64,000 nucleotides of DNA from Mesorhizobium loti (GTDB taxonomy: Bacteria > Pseudomonadota > Alphaproteobacteria > Rhizobiales > Rhizobiaceae): the NCBI RefSeq assembly GCF_001510895.1, contig NZ_LPWA01000109.1, positions 62,001 through 126,000 on the forward strand, read 5' to 3'. This document shows, one piece after another, positions 1-11,700 of the stretch. Under the pieces are notes generated by a model, which searched no databases, had not been told where the DNA came from, and saw nothing but the letters and a program-made list of their open reading frames with translations. The position numbers were made by a program, and so were the translations under genes. The first letter of the stretch is position 1; each line of letters starts with the position of its first letter.

Positions 1-66
1 GGCTTCTTCGGCCAGGGCCAGGATGTGATCCGGAACACGGTCGCCGCTACTTTTATAGATTGCCAT
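1..66 (-). CDS. 5' end of an unidentified gene, cut by the window edge
   Basis: An ATG at 66 on the minus strand is preceded by a good ribosome binding site (GGGAGAT, about 5 bases upstream). It opens a frame of 22 codons, starting MAIYKSSGDRVPDH, that runs off the left edge without a stop. Too little is present to assign a function. The residues look like a cytoplasmic or pre-signal N-terminus. The gene would be transcribed leftwards, away from tamB. Confidence 0.5.
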   Translation of the reverse strand, partial: MAIYKSSGDRVPDHILALAEEA

Positions 67-273
67 GACTATCTCCCATTGTTGGCTTTCTGCCTTTTAA
101 CATTCCGCATCCAGACCGTGATGTCAAAAGTCGGTGTGGAGTGGGAACATGTGAGGGAATGTGCAACTTTGGAATGAGGCCGGTTCGCGCGATAGCGACA
201 GTCTTGACGCAAATTTGCTAGTGCGACGCAGATTCCAAAGAAATCGCCACGACGGATTAAATCAATACATTTA

Positions 274-375
274 ATGCATGTCGCCCAGAAGTGTGCAGCG
301 GTTCTGGGGCAACGACATGCATCAAAACAAAGGCTTAAAGCGCGTCGCCTGAATCCGTTTCAGCGCGACGCGCCT
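274..375. repeat. Composite palindromic intergenic repeat, copy A
   Basis: Two hairpins in series. The first has outer arms ATGCATGTCG / CGACATGCAT around an inner CCCAGAA...TTCTGGG stem. The second has arms AAAGCGCGTCGC / GCGACGCGC. Matching copies lie at 20391, 23374, 24716, 28941 and 47564. It fills most of the 378-base gap between the partial gene at the left edge and the 3' end of tamB. The rest of the gap (67-273) shows no gene. Confidence 0.85.
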
Positions 376-444
376 TAGGCGGATAAGGGCCTCATGCGCG
401 CGGCAGAAGCCCTCTTGGGCCGGCCGCAGGCGAGCGTCATGTCG

Positions 445-3400
445 TCAATATTCGCGCTCGTAAAAGACGCCGCCCTTGGCTTCGCCGGCATCGTTGGCCT
501 CGCCGCGCAGCTTCACGCCGCGCCCGACATTGAGGTCGATCGTCGCCTTGCCGGAGCCCGGCTTGTCGCCCTTCTGGATCGTCACGTAGGTGCGGTCGTT
601 GAGGTACTTGCCGGCGGAAACCGCGGTGCCGCCTTTCTCGTCCGTCGTCACGTCGAGATTGTCGACGCCGATGGCGCTTTGCAGGTTCTCGAGCAGTGAG
701 GTCGAGCCGCCGACCCCTGCCAACTGCGCGGCGGCTTGCGCGAGTTGCGCGATCTGCAGCGGTGAGAGTTTGGACATGGATTGACCGAAGATGAGCTGTG
801 CCAGGACCTCGTCCTGGGGCAGCGCCGGAACGGAGGAGAAAGTGAACTTCGGGTTGGTCGCTTCGCCCGAAACGACGATGGTGACGGTGGCGCTGCTCGT
901 CGTCGTGGTCGCCGTCAGATTGAGATAAGGCACCAGCGAACCCTGGAACCCGACCGTGCCCTCGGTGAAGGTCAGCCGCTTGGCAAGAATCGACAGCCGT
1001 CCGCGCTGCAGGGTGAAGGTGCCGACGGCTTGCGGCGACGAGGCCGGGCCGGTCAGCTTGAGCGATCCGCCGAACTCGGCGTCGACGCCCCTGCCCTGGA
1101 TGAAGATCTGGTTCGGCGCGTTGACCGTCACATCGAGGGCAAGGCCGCTGCCGCTATTGCCGCCACCGCTGGATGTGGCTGGGCGCAGCGCCTTATCCTG
1201 CGCCCGCACCGGGCCGGGCGCGTTCTTGTGCTTGACGTCGAGCGCCGAGAGCGAACCCGGCAGTTTTTCCGGGACGGTGATGACCGTCCTCGCCAGATTG
1301 ATGGCGCCTGCGATCACCGGCGCCGAAACGAGCGGCCCCTTGATGGTCAGGTCGCCGCCGAGATTGGCGGTCACCACCCTGCCGTCGGTATAGCGGCCAT
1401 CGGTGAGTTTTATCGACAGGTCGGCCGGGAAGCCTTGCGCCGGAGTAATGCCGACCGTGCCGCTGGCCGAAAGGCTGCCGCGCGTCGACAACGTGCCGGT
1501 CAGGCGATTGATCCTGGCAACGCCGCTGCCGATCGAGACGTCGGCCGCAATGTCGTTGACCGCAAGCCCGGAGCGCGCATCGATGAGACGGGCGCCCGAC
1601 GTGTTGACCGTGCCGCCGATCACCGGCGACGACGCCGGGCCGCGCACCTGCACATTGACATTGGCTGTGCCGGTCAGCCCCAGGCCCTGCGCCGCGAGCT
1701 TGGCGGCAAGGAAGGAAAACGGCACCTTGCCGTTGAAGTCGAGCGCCAACGCCGGCGTGCCTGCCGTTGTCACCGTGCCGCCGCCCTTGAGGCCAAGGCC
1801 GGCTGCGTCGCTGATGTTGGCGTCGAAGGCGAGCTTGTTGCCGGCAAATGTCCCCGACGACGATACATTCATGCCGCCGAGCCCGGCGCCGCGCGTCTGC
1901 GAGGTCTGCACAGCGGAAGCATCGACCTTAAAGGTGACCGCCGGAGTGGCCGGCGCACCGGACACCTTGACAGTGCCCGAGATCGAGCCGGCCGCGTCGA
2001 GGCCGGGCGAAAAACTGTTGGCGAGCGAGACCGGCACCCTGGCCAGATTGGCGTTGATGTCGAGCGCCTGCCCGACCTTGCCCGTCACCGTCGCCGTGCC
2101 GCCGCCGAGGTTGAGCACGAGCCGGTCGAGCGTGGTCGCGCCGTTGGCGATCGTCACGGTCGAGGCCTGCGCGATCGCAGCCCTGATGCCCTGCACTGTC
2201 GCCTGACCCGAAGCTAGCTCGATGGTCGTCGTGCCATTTGCCACTTTCACCCGGCCGGTTGCCTTGGCCGGAATGTTCTTGACCGTCGCGCCGCCCGAGA
2301 AGCCGGTCCAGTCGCCGTCGCGCTTCAGGTCGACATCGATGCTGGTGACCGCGGTGCCACCCGAGATCACGCTCTCGGCGCGGATCTTGCCGGAGATGAC
2401 CGGCGCGGCGAGGTAGTTGGCGATCTGGGCATCGATCGCGACGTTTTTGGCCGACAAGTCGCCGCGCCTGATCGTCGCCGTGTTTGCCTTGACGGCAACG
2501 TTCGGTCCGTTCGCCGCCTTCGAGAAAGCGATCGTGCCGCGCACGTCGCCTTCCGCCTTTTCCAGCGCAAGCGCCGCCAGCGGTCCGATGTCGGGCAGGT
2601 CGAGCGACACGGTTCCCTCCGGCACGAAGGCCTCGTCGAGAGCAAGATCGCCAGAAATCCTGTTCGATCCCAGCGACAGCAAAAGCCCGTTGACCGCACT
2701 CTTGCCGTTGGTCGTGGCCAGCACGGCATTGCCCTGCAGCGGCTGGCCGGCGACATTGCCGGTCAATTGCACATTGGCCGCCGGATTGGCGGCATCCGCC
2801 TTGCCGGTCGCGGTGAGCTTCAGCCCCGTTATTTCGCGCGCCGCCACCGAAAGCCGGTCGCTGTTAACCGTGAGCGACAGGTCGGGCCCCATGATCGGAC
2901 CTTGGGCATTCATGGCGAAAGCGATGGCGCCCTTGGCGTCTTTCGACAGCAGCGAAACATCGCTCAAGGCACCCCTGATGTCGGCGGCAAGCTTGCCGTC
3001 GGCAAGGCTCGCCTGCCCGTCGGCGCTCAGCGCGCCCGAGTTGAGCTTCAAGCCGTCGACATTGACGTTGCCATTGGCGTCACGTTTCAGCGCAGCGCTC
3101 AACTGCGCGCTCTCGCCCAGCATGCCGCGCACCGCCGCAGGAAGGCGGAAGAAGCAACATTGGCTTTCATGTTGAGGTCGATGGCGCCGTCGCGCAGTGA
3201 TATCAGGCCCGCGACCTGGCTGTTGAGCGCATCGCTCTTGAGCGCCCCGCTGTCGACGGCAACGGCATCGGTCGTCAAACGGCCGTTGACCTCTGCCGTG
3301 ACCTTGCCGGCAACCAGCGGCGCGATCATCGGATTGTCGAGACCGATCCTGTTCACCGACACCGTGCCGGAAACCGGACCTGCCCGCCCCTTGAGATCGA

Positions 3401-6400
3401 ACGCATCCGAATGCAGCGCCACGGCAAGATCGTCCACATTCACCTGGCTGGCGGCAACGGAAGGCAGGATCGCGGAAACATCCAGTCGGGCCTGCGTGCT
3501 TTCGCCCGCCATCTTTGCCGACAACGACTGGACCTCGATCTTGACCGGGCTCTGGGCGCTGCCGATCGTCAACGGCAGGCTGGGTCCGGATGATGTGAGA
3601 TCGAGGGAAAAATCGCTGACGCCGTTCGGATTTAGGGTGCCGGCGGCGTTGCCGGAAATCTTGTCGCCCGAAAGTGTTGCATGGTCCAGGGCCACGCCGC
3701 CCGCCAGGCTGTAGCTGCCGGCGGCGTCAAGGTCGAGCGGCCCAAGGCCCGCCTGCCGGGTCTGGCTGGTCTCGGCGCCCGCGAGCTGAGCGTTGAACTT
3801 GACATCAGGGTTGGACGACGCACCCGTGACGTGCGCCGTGCCGTTCAGCGTTCCGGCAGCATCGAGGCCGGGCACGAAGTCGTTGGCAAGTGCCGCCGGC
3901 AGACTGGCAAGGTTGGCGGTCAGGTCGAGTGTCTGGCCGGCGCTGCCGGAAACCGTCGCCGAGCCGCTGCCGAGATTGAGCGCAAGCTTTTCGATGCTGG
4001 TGACGCCATTGGCGATCGCGAGGCTGGAAGGCTCGGCGATCGCCGCCTTGATGCCGCGCACGGTCGCCTCGCCCGATGCGATCTCGACGCTGGTCTTGCC
4101 GTCGGCGATCTTCACGCGCCCGCTGGCGGTCGCCGGAATGCCGGCCACAGTCGCGCCGCCGGCAAAATTGGTCCAGTCGCCATCGCGCTTCAAATCGATG
4201 CCGATGCCGCTGACCACCGTGCTGCCGGACGTCACGCTGTCGGCCTTGATCGTGCCCGAGATCGCCGGTCCCTTGAGGTAGTTGGCGATCAGCGCGTTGA
4301 CGGTGATCGTCTTCGCCGCCAGCTCACCGCGCGCGATCGAGGTGCTTGCCGCATTGATGGTGACGTTCGGAACCGCGCCGTCCTTGGCGAAGGCGATGGT
4401 GCCGTTGATGTCGCCGGTCGCGCTCTGGTTACCGAGAGCCGCAAGCGGCCCGATGTCCGGCACGGCAAGCGTCAGCGTGCCGAGCGGCAGGAGCTGATCG
4501 TCGAGCGCGAGATCGCCCGAAACCTTGTTGTCGCCGAGCGCAAGGCTGAGCCCCCTGATCGAGCGCTTGCCGTCGGCGGTCACGAGCGAGGCCCTGATAT
4601 CGAGCGGCTGCTCCTCGGCGCTGCCCGTCAGCGAAACATCGGCCGAAGGATTGGCGATGTCGGCCTTGCCTTTCGCCGAGAGCTTGATGTCCTTCACCGT
4701 GCGGCCGGCCGCTGTCAGGCTGGCGCTGTCGGCCGAGACGGAGAAGTCCGGCGCCCAGCGCGGACCGCTCGCGCTCAGCGCGAAATTGATCCCGCCGGCA
4801 AGCGGCGTACCGGCCAGCGACGACAGCGCCGAGACGTCGCCCAGCGATCCCTTGACGTTGGCCTGGATGTCCGAGCCCTGCGCGCTGGCCGTGCCGCTGG
4901 CGCTGAGCGAGCCGGAGGTGAGTTCCAGCTCGTTGGCCGCGAATGCGCCTTCCGGATCGCGGGTCGCGGTGGCCGAGAATTTCACCCGTTCGCCAAGCAG
5001 CGAGCTGATCTGCGGCGGCAGCGCCTTCGATACGGCGTCGGCGTTCATCTTCAGCGTCATCGACAGGTCGGCGAGCGACACGCCGGCCGTCAGCGCGGCA
5101 TTGAGCGCATCGCTGCGCAACGTGCCCTTGTCGATGGCCACGTTATCGCGGCTGATCGTGCCGGAAAGATCGGCGGCGAGCTTGCCCGTGACGAGCGGCG
5201 CCAGCGTCGCCACGTCGGTCTTCAGGCCGGCGGCGGCGAGCTTGACGCTGACCGGGCCGCTGCGGTTTTCGACATCGAAGCCGTCGGAGTGGATTGCCCC
5301 CGTCACATTGTTGAGCTGCGTGCCGCCGACGGCGACCGAGGCCAGCGAGGTAGCGATATCGACCATCGGCGCCTTGCCGTCGCCAAAGGCGCGCGCCGTC
5401 GCCTTCTCGACCGCGACCAGGATCGGCACCGCGCTGGTGCCGACATCGATGGTGACCGGCTTTTCCTTGGCGGAGAGCTCGACGGCAAGGTCGCTGGCGC
5501 TTCGGTCGACATTGCCGCTGGCCGTGCCGTGCACCGCATCGCTTTCTATAGTGGCGCGCTCGATATCGACCCCGCCAGCCGTGGTCGCCGTTCCGGCGAC
5601 GTCGAAGCTCGTCTTGCCGGCAAACAGCGACTTGAACTTCTCCGGCAGGAAGCGCTCGAATTCGCCGTCGCCCTTGGCCTCGATATAGTGGCCCTTGTCG
5701 CTGAGCTGGTGCCGCCCGGTCAGCTGGGTGACGATCTGGCGGTCGACGACGAGGGTGCCGATGCCGCTCCAATTGGCGAGCGGCCCGGTGCCGGTGACGA
5801 CGATGTCGACGGGCGGCGCATCCGGCAGCTTGAGCAAATTGGCGATGATGCCGCCAGCCGGCTCCGATGCCTTGAGGTCGAGGTCGAGCTTGTTCTCGGC
5901 CGGCGCGAAATGGATCTTGGCGTCGACATTGCCTTGCTTGCCGTCGTGGCGGGTGACATTGAGCGCGGTCTGGACCGCGAGCGGCGACGGATCGGCCTTG
6001 AGCGATCCCTTGGCGGCAAGTTCCGCGATGCCGCTGCCGGCAAGTTCCCGCCCAAGCGCGATCTCCGGCAGGTCGATCTCTCTGACATCTATGGAAACCG
6101 GCAGGCTCGTCGATCCGCCTTGCGAGGGCTGTTGGCTGGCTTGCGGCAACCGCGCCAGCTCGATGCGCTCGGCGCCGATGCGGTCGGCGTTGAAATTGCG
6201 CGACAAGAGCGCCGTCGGCGACCAGTCGAGCGCCACCTTGCGCGCCACCAGCCAAGGCCCGGCACGGTCTTCCAGCACGACATGATCCAGCCTGAGCGCG
6301 CCGGACCAGATGCCTTCGATGCCGCTGACCGTCACCTTGCGGTCCTCGCTAGAAGCCATCTTCGAAATCAGGCCGGCGAGATTTTGCCTGCCGCCTTCCG

Positions 6401-6494
6401 TGCCGGTCAGCACCACGAGCGCGCCGATTGCCACCACCACGAGCAGGAGCAGCACGTAAAGACAGATGCGAAGGATGCGCCAGAATATCTTCAT
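445..6494 (-). CDS. tamB: TamB, translocation and assembly module inner-membrane subunit (one frameshift)
   Basis: TamB spans the periplasm from the inner membrane to the TamA barrel and is involved in outer-membrane protein insertion and lipid transport. The N-terminus has one membrane anchor (residues about 8-30), followed by a very long repetitive beta-rich region and the conserved DUF490 C-terminal domain, ending FYEREY. The reading frame breaks at about 3136: frame one ends at 3099 and frame two continues to 445. Restoring one G/C base joins them into about 2016 residues, much longer than E. coli TamB (about 1260). The extra length comes from an internal duplication with a period of about 1.88 kb. 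The gene sits 2 bases downstream of tamA, so the two are one operon. The break is probably a consensus error, but a real mutation cannot be excluded. Confidence 0.9.
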
Positions 6495-6496
6495 CG

Positions 6497-8424
6497 TCAG
6501 AACGCCTGACCGATGCCGGCATAGATGCCGAAATGCGGATCGCTCGGATCGCGGTTGAGCGGCACGGCGGCATCGACTCGCAGTGGTCCGAACGGCGTAA
6601 GATAGCGCAGGCCGACGCCGGCGCCGACCTTGACGTCCGAGAAATCGGGGAAGGATTTCGTTGAAACCGTGCCCGCGTCAACGAAGGGCACGACGCCGAT
6701 CGTATCGGTGATGGCGATGCGCATCTCGACCGAGGTCTCGAAGAACGAAAGGCCGCCGATCGGCTGGCCGTCGATATCCTTCGGGCCGATACCCTGATAG
6801 GCGTAACCGCGCACCGAGCCGCCGCCGCCCGAATAGAAACGCCGGTCGGCGGGCACGTTCTGCAGGCCGGTGCCGACGATCGAGCCAAGCGTGGCGCGCT
6901 CAGCGAGCACGAATTTGCTCGCCGTGTCGAGCGACTGGTAGGCGGAGCCTTCGCCCTTCAGCTTGAGGAAGGTCGCGCCGTTCAATATGTCGTAGCTCGG
7001 CTCGGCATAGGCGAGCGCCCGGAAACCCCTGGTCGGATTGAGCTTGTTGTCGCGGCTGTCATAGACATATTGCAGCGGCACGCTGGCGATCAGATAGGTG
7101 TGCTTGCCGAAGGCGTCGGTGATCCTCGAATAGTCGAGTGCGAATTCCGCCGAAACCCTCTGCTGCTTGTCGAGGTCATAGGACACGCCGATATTGCCCT
7201 TGACCGAGAAATGGTCGTAGGCGTCGGGGTGCTCGAACACCGTCTTGATGCCGGTGAAGAACTTCGATGTCGGCCCGAGCACGCCCGGCTTCTCGAACAT
7301 GATGCCGGCATTGTAGTTGAGTGCGGAAAGGCTGTTGCTGCCGATGCCGCTGATGGACCCGTCGATGCGCAGCTTCTCCGCCTGGCCGAACAGGTTGCGG
7401 TGGCCCCAATAGCCCTCCAGCCCTAGCCCTTCCGTATTCGAAAACGTGCCGCCGATGCCGAAAAAGCGCGGCTTGCGCTCGCTGACCTGGACGTCGATCG
7501 GAATATTACCTTGGGCGTCGAGGCTGTCGCCTTCCTTGATGGTCACGCTGTTGAAGACTTCGAGCCCGAGCAGGCGATCGCGTGCATCGTCAATCTCTTG
7601 CGGCGAATATTGCTGGCCGCGCTTGAGCCCGGTCATGTATTCGGTGAAGTCTCGATCGACCTTCTCGGTGCCATCGACGGTTGTGTCGCCGTAGCCGGCG
7701 ACCGGGCCGGCCGCCACGGTCAGCGTGACGTCGAGCGTCGAGGTGGCGTGGTCGGCGACGATCTCGCGGTCCGTCACCTTGGCGAGCGGCCTGCCCTCCT
7801 CCTTCAGCGCGCGCACGATCGAGGCTTCGGCCTTGAGTACGGCGCCGGACCCGGCATCGCCGCCGGCGATCAGGCCGAAATCGGCGCTCGCCAACCCTGC
7901 CGCGTCGCCTTTCAGCCTGATGTCGCCCAGCGTGAATTTCGGCCCGGCGGCAATGCTGACGACCACCGGGATGGGCTGCGGTCCCTTGAATTCGGCGTCC
8001 GGCGGCAGTTCGTCTATCGACTTGCCCTGGATGGTGATGGTGACCACGCCTTCGTAGCGGGCGTCGGCGTAAAGGGCGGCAACGAGCTGTTCCCGGTCGC
8101 TGCGCGCCTTGGCCATAAGGCCGAGCGACCCCGACACCGGATGCTCCTCGTCGCTCTTGAGCGCCGAGGCGTTCTCGAGCCTCTCGACCAGATCCTTGTC
8201 GGCGTCCGGCGCATCGATGGTCACCGAATAGCGCAGCGGATCGACGATGTCGCATCCTCGTCCTTGGACGAACCCCAAAGCTTGATGCCGAAAATCTCGA
8301 AGGCAGCCGCCTGGCGCGCTTCGCCGGCAAGCGCGATCGAGCAGACAAGCGCGAAAAGCAGGGCGCGCCGAAGCCCACGCCCTGGCGCGATCCCTCCTGA
8401 CATCTGCGTTTCATACGCCGGCAT
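6497..8424 (-). CDS. tamA: TamA, Omp85-family outer-membrane barrel (one frameshift)
   Basis: This is the BamA-like partner of TamB. The start at 8424 gives a signal peptide (hydrophobic stretch LLFALVCSIALAG) followed by FEIFGIKLWGSSKDEDA. The frame then breaks at about 8251, where one C appears to be missing after a codon for Ala. Reading on in the next frame gives DIVDPLRYSVTIDAP and an intact remainder: POTRA domains (about residues 60-300) and a C-terminal barrel containing GGGGSVRGYAYQGIGP, the conserved loop-6 RGY motif of Omp85 proteins, and ending in aromatic GIGQAF. The corrected length is about 642 residues. The tamA-tamB order is the usual one. An upstream GTG at 8430 is an alternative start. 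Confidence 0.9.
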
Positions 8425-8708
8425 TAACACAACCTAGTCGACAAAACTAAAATTGGAATGAAGTTCTGAAACGCTCGTAAAGGGGCCACAATCCAATTGT
8501 CTGAAATAGACCGGGCTTGGAATTCACACCTTTTGCACCTTCGCAAGAAAGTGTGATCCATCTCATAGAGGTTCTGTCGAAATACCGGCCCTTGGCCGGC
8601 ATGGAAACCGTTGGCGGGTTGAAAAACCTGCCGCGTTCCGGCGTTGACAAGCCTGCTTGATGCTTGATCATGCCTGGACGCTGGCAATGTCTGGAGGGTG
8701 ATGTGGCA

Positions 8709-11700
8709 ATGCGCGCGGCTCGTGGTCTCTCTTTCCTTCTCCTTATCTTTTTCGCCCCTCTCTTCCTCGCCCTGAACGGCGCGGCACTTGCGGCCGAAGC
8801 CCGGCGAATCGTGACGACGGACAATTCCGACTATTTCGGTTTCGACCTGAGGTCGGACCAGAATGTCAGCCTCGACCAGTGCAAGACCACATGTCTCGGC
8901 GACCCCGCATGCCGCGCCTTCACTTACAACACCAAGGTCAAATGGTGCTTTCTCAAATCCGACTATAACCAGTTGAAACCCTTCAGCGGCGCCATAGCCG
9001 GCAAAGTCGCCAATGTCGACGGCGACCCCGATATCGGCGCTCCGCCTGAGCTTGCCTTCTTTCCCAACTGGATGGCCGATCAGGCCCAGCAGTTCCGCAA
9101 CAAGCTGACCGACCCGGCCTATGACAAGCCGACCGAAGGCTTGGCCGCACTCCAGGCCGCCGCGGAGCAGGCCGCGCTCACCGGCGACCATCGCCTGGCC
9201 ATGCAGAAATACCAGGCGGCCCTTTCCGTCCTGCCGGACGACGGCGCGCTCTGGCTGGCGCTGGCGCGCGAGACGCTCGGCGTGCAGCCGGCTTCCAACA
9301 CCTTCGAACCGTCGACCTTGCCGGCAAACGTTACCTCCGCCGCCTTCAATGCCTACAAGCTGGCGCGCACGGCAAAGACCCGCGCCGAGGCGCTGGCGCT
9401 GCTTGCCGCCGGCCTCGACAAGCGCGACCTCTTCCGGCCGGCCATTCAGGCCTATGAGGCGAGCCTTGCACTGTTGAACTCGCCCGCTGTCCAGGCCGAC
9501 TATGCCGACCTCAAGGCGCGCAAGGGTTTTCGCGTTATCGAGCACACCGTCGATGCCGATTCCTCTTCGCCGCGCATCTGCGCCCAATTTTCCGAGGAAT
9601 TGGTTAAGACCGGCGTTGACTATTCGCAATTCGTCGCCGTCGACAACGCCGCGCCCAAGGCCGTCGAGGCTAAGGACAAGCAGATCTGCGTCGAGGGGCT
9701 GGAACATGGCCAGCACTACGACGTGACCTTCCGTGCCGGCCTGCCGGCCGCGATCGGCGAGACGATCGCCGCCCCGGTCGTGCTGTCGATCTATGTCCAG
9801 GACCGCGCCCCGTCGGCCCGCTTCACCGGCGACAGCTTCGTGCTGCCGGCCGGCGCCCGCCGCGGCATTCCGGTCGTCACCGTCAACATGAACGCCGCCA
9901 AGATGAAGCTCTATCGCATCGGCGATCGTTCGCTGGCGCAGCTTCTGTCCGGCTATCAGTTCCTGCACCAGCTCGACGGCTATGACATTTCCACCATTTC
10001 CGACCAGATGGGCGAGCCCGTCTGGGAAGGCACGCTCGACATCGCCAACGACCTCAACAAGGAGGTCACCACCTCGTTCCCCGTGGACGAGGCGATCCCG
10101 CAGCGCAAGCCCGGCGTCTATGTGCTGACCGCGCAGCCTGTCGACGACAAGGGCGACGACTACGGTTCGCGCGCCACCCAGTGGTTCGTCGTTTCCGACA
10201 TCGGCTTGTCCACCTATACCGGTCAGGACGGCCTCAATGTCTTTGCCCGCTCGCTCGGCTCCGCCAAGCCGATCGCCGGCGCCGAACTGACGCTGCTTGC
10301 CAAGAACAATGAAATCCTCGGCACGGCGACATCCGACGCCGAAGGCCACGCCGTCTTCAACCCCGGCCTGACGCGCGGCGAAGGCGGCATGGTGCCGGCC
10401 GTGCTGATGGCCAAGCAGGGCGACAATGACTTCGTCTTCCTCGACATGGGCCGCGCTGGCTTCGATCTTTCGGACCGCGGCGTTGCAGGACGCGCCGCGC
10501 CCGGCGCGCTCGACGTCTATGCCTGGACCGAGCGCGGCATCTACCGCGCCGGCGAGGATGTGCATGTCGCGGCCCTTGCTCGCGACGGCGCCGCCAAGGC
10601 GGTCGAGAACCTGCCGCTCACCTTCATCTTCACCCGTCCCGACGGCGTCGAGAACCGCCGCGTCGTCAGCGACGGCGCCTCGGCCGGCGGCCATGCCGTC
10701 GACCTGCCGCTCGAACCCAACGCCATGCGCGGCACCTGGACGGTGTCGGTCTACACCGATCCGAAGCAGTCGCCGGTGGCGAGCCAGATGTTTCTGGTCG
10801 AGGATTTCGTGCCGGATCGCATCGAGTTCGATCTGACTTCCGACAAGAAGGAGATCGCCCAGGGCGAGACCGCCAATGTCAGCGTCGACGGCCGCTTCCT
10901 CTATGGCGCGCCGGCCGCCGGCCTCGCGCTCGAAGGCGAGATGACGCTGTCGACCACCAGCAGTTGGGACCGGTTCAAGGATTTCACCTTCGGCCTCGCC
11001 GACGAGCAGTCGGCCGAGCCGACGGTGACGCCTTTGGCCAACCTTCCCGTCGTCGGCGATGACGGCAAGGCGACCTTCCCGGTCTCGATCGACCAGTTGC
11101 CTTCGACCACCAAGCTGGTCAACGCCAAGGTCACCGTGCGCATGCGCGAAGCCGGCGGCCGCGCCGTCGAGCGCTCGCTCGATATCGCCGCGCATCCGGA
11201 AAAGGAGATGATCGGCATCCGCCCGGATTTCGAGGGCGGCGAGGTGCCGCAAGGCGGAACGGCGAAGTTCAGCATCGTCGCCGTCGATCCGAACGGCAAG
11301 CGCGAGGAACTGAAAGGCGCCCAATGGTCGCTGGTCAAGGTCGAGCGCAATTACCAATGGTATCGTTCCAACAATTCCTGGAATTATGAAGCGGTGAACC
11401 TCACCAAGGCCATCGCCAACGGCCAGATCGACCTGAAGGCCGATGGCGACGCAACCGTATCGCTGCCCGTCGACTGGGGCCGCTACCGGCTGGAAGTCGA
11501 GACGGCCGACCCGGACGGCCCGGCGACCAGCTATGAGTTCGACGCCGGCTGGTACGTCGCCTCGACCACCACCGAAACCCCTGACGGCCTGGAAATCGCA
11601 CTCGATAAGGACTCTTATGCCGCCGGCGAGGTCGCCAGGCTGAAGGTCTCGCCGCATTTTGCCGGCGAACTGCTCGTCACCATCGGCGCCGAGAAACTGT

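Noticed and set aside
3681..6509. 942-codon open frame on the plus strand opposite tamB.
   Set aside because: Antisense shadow of the repetitive tamB; Arg/Asp-rich composition and no domain.
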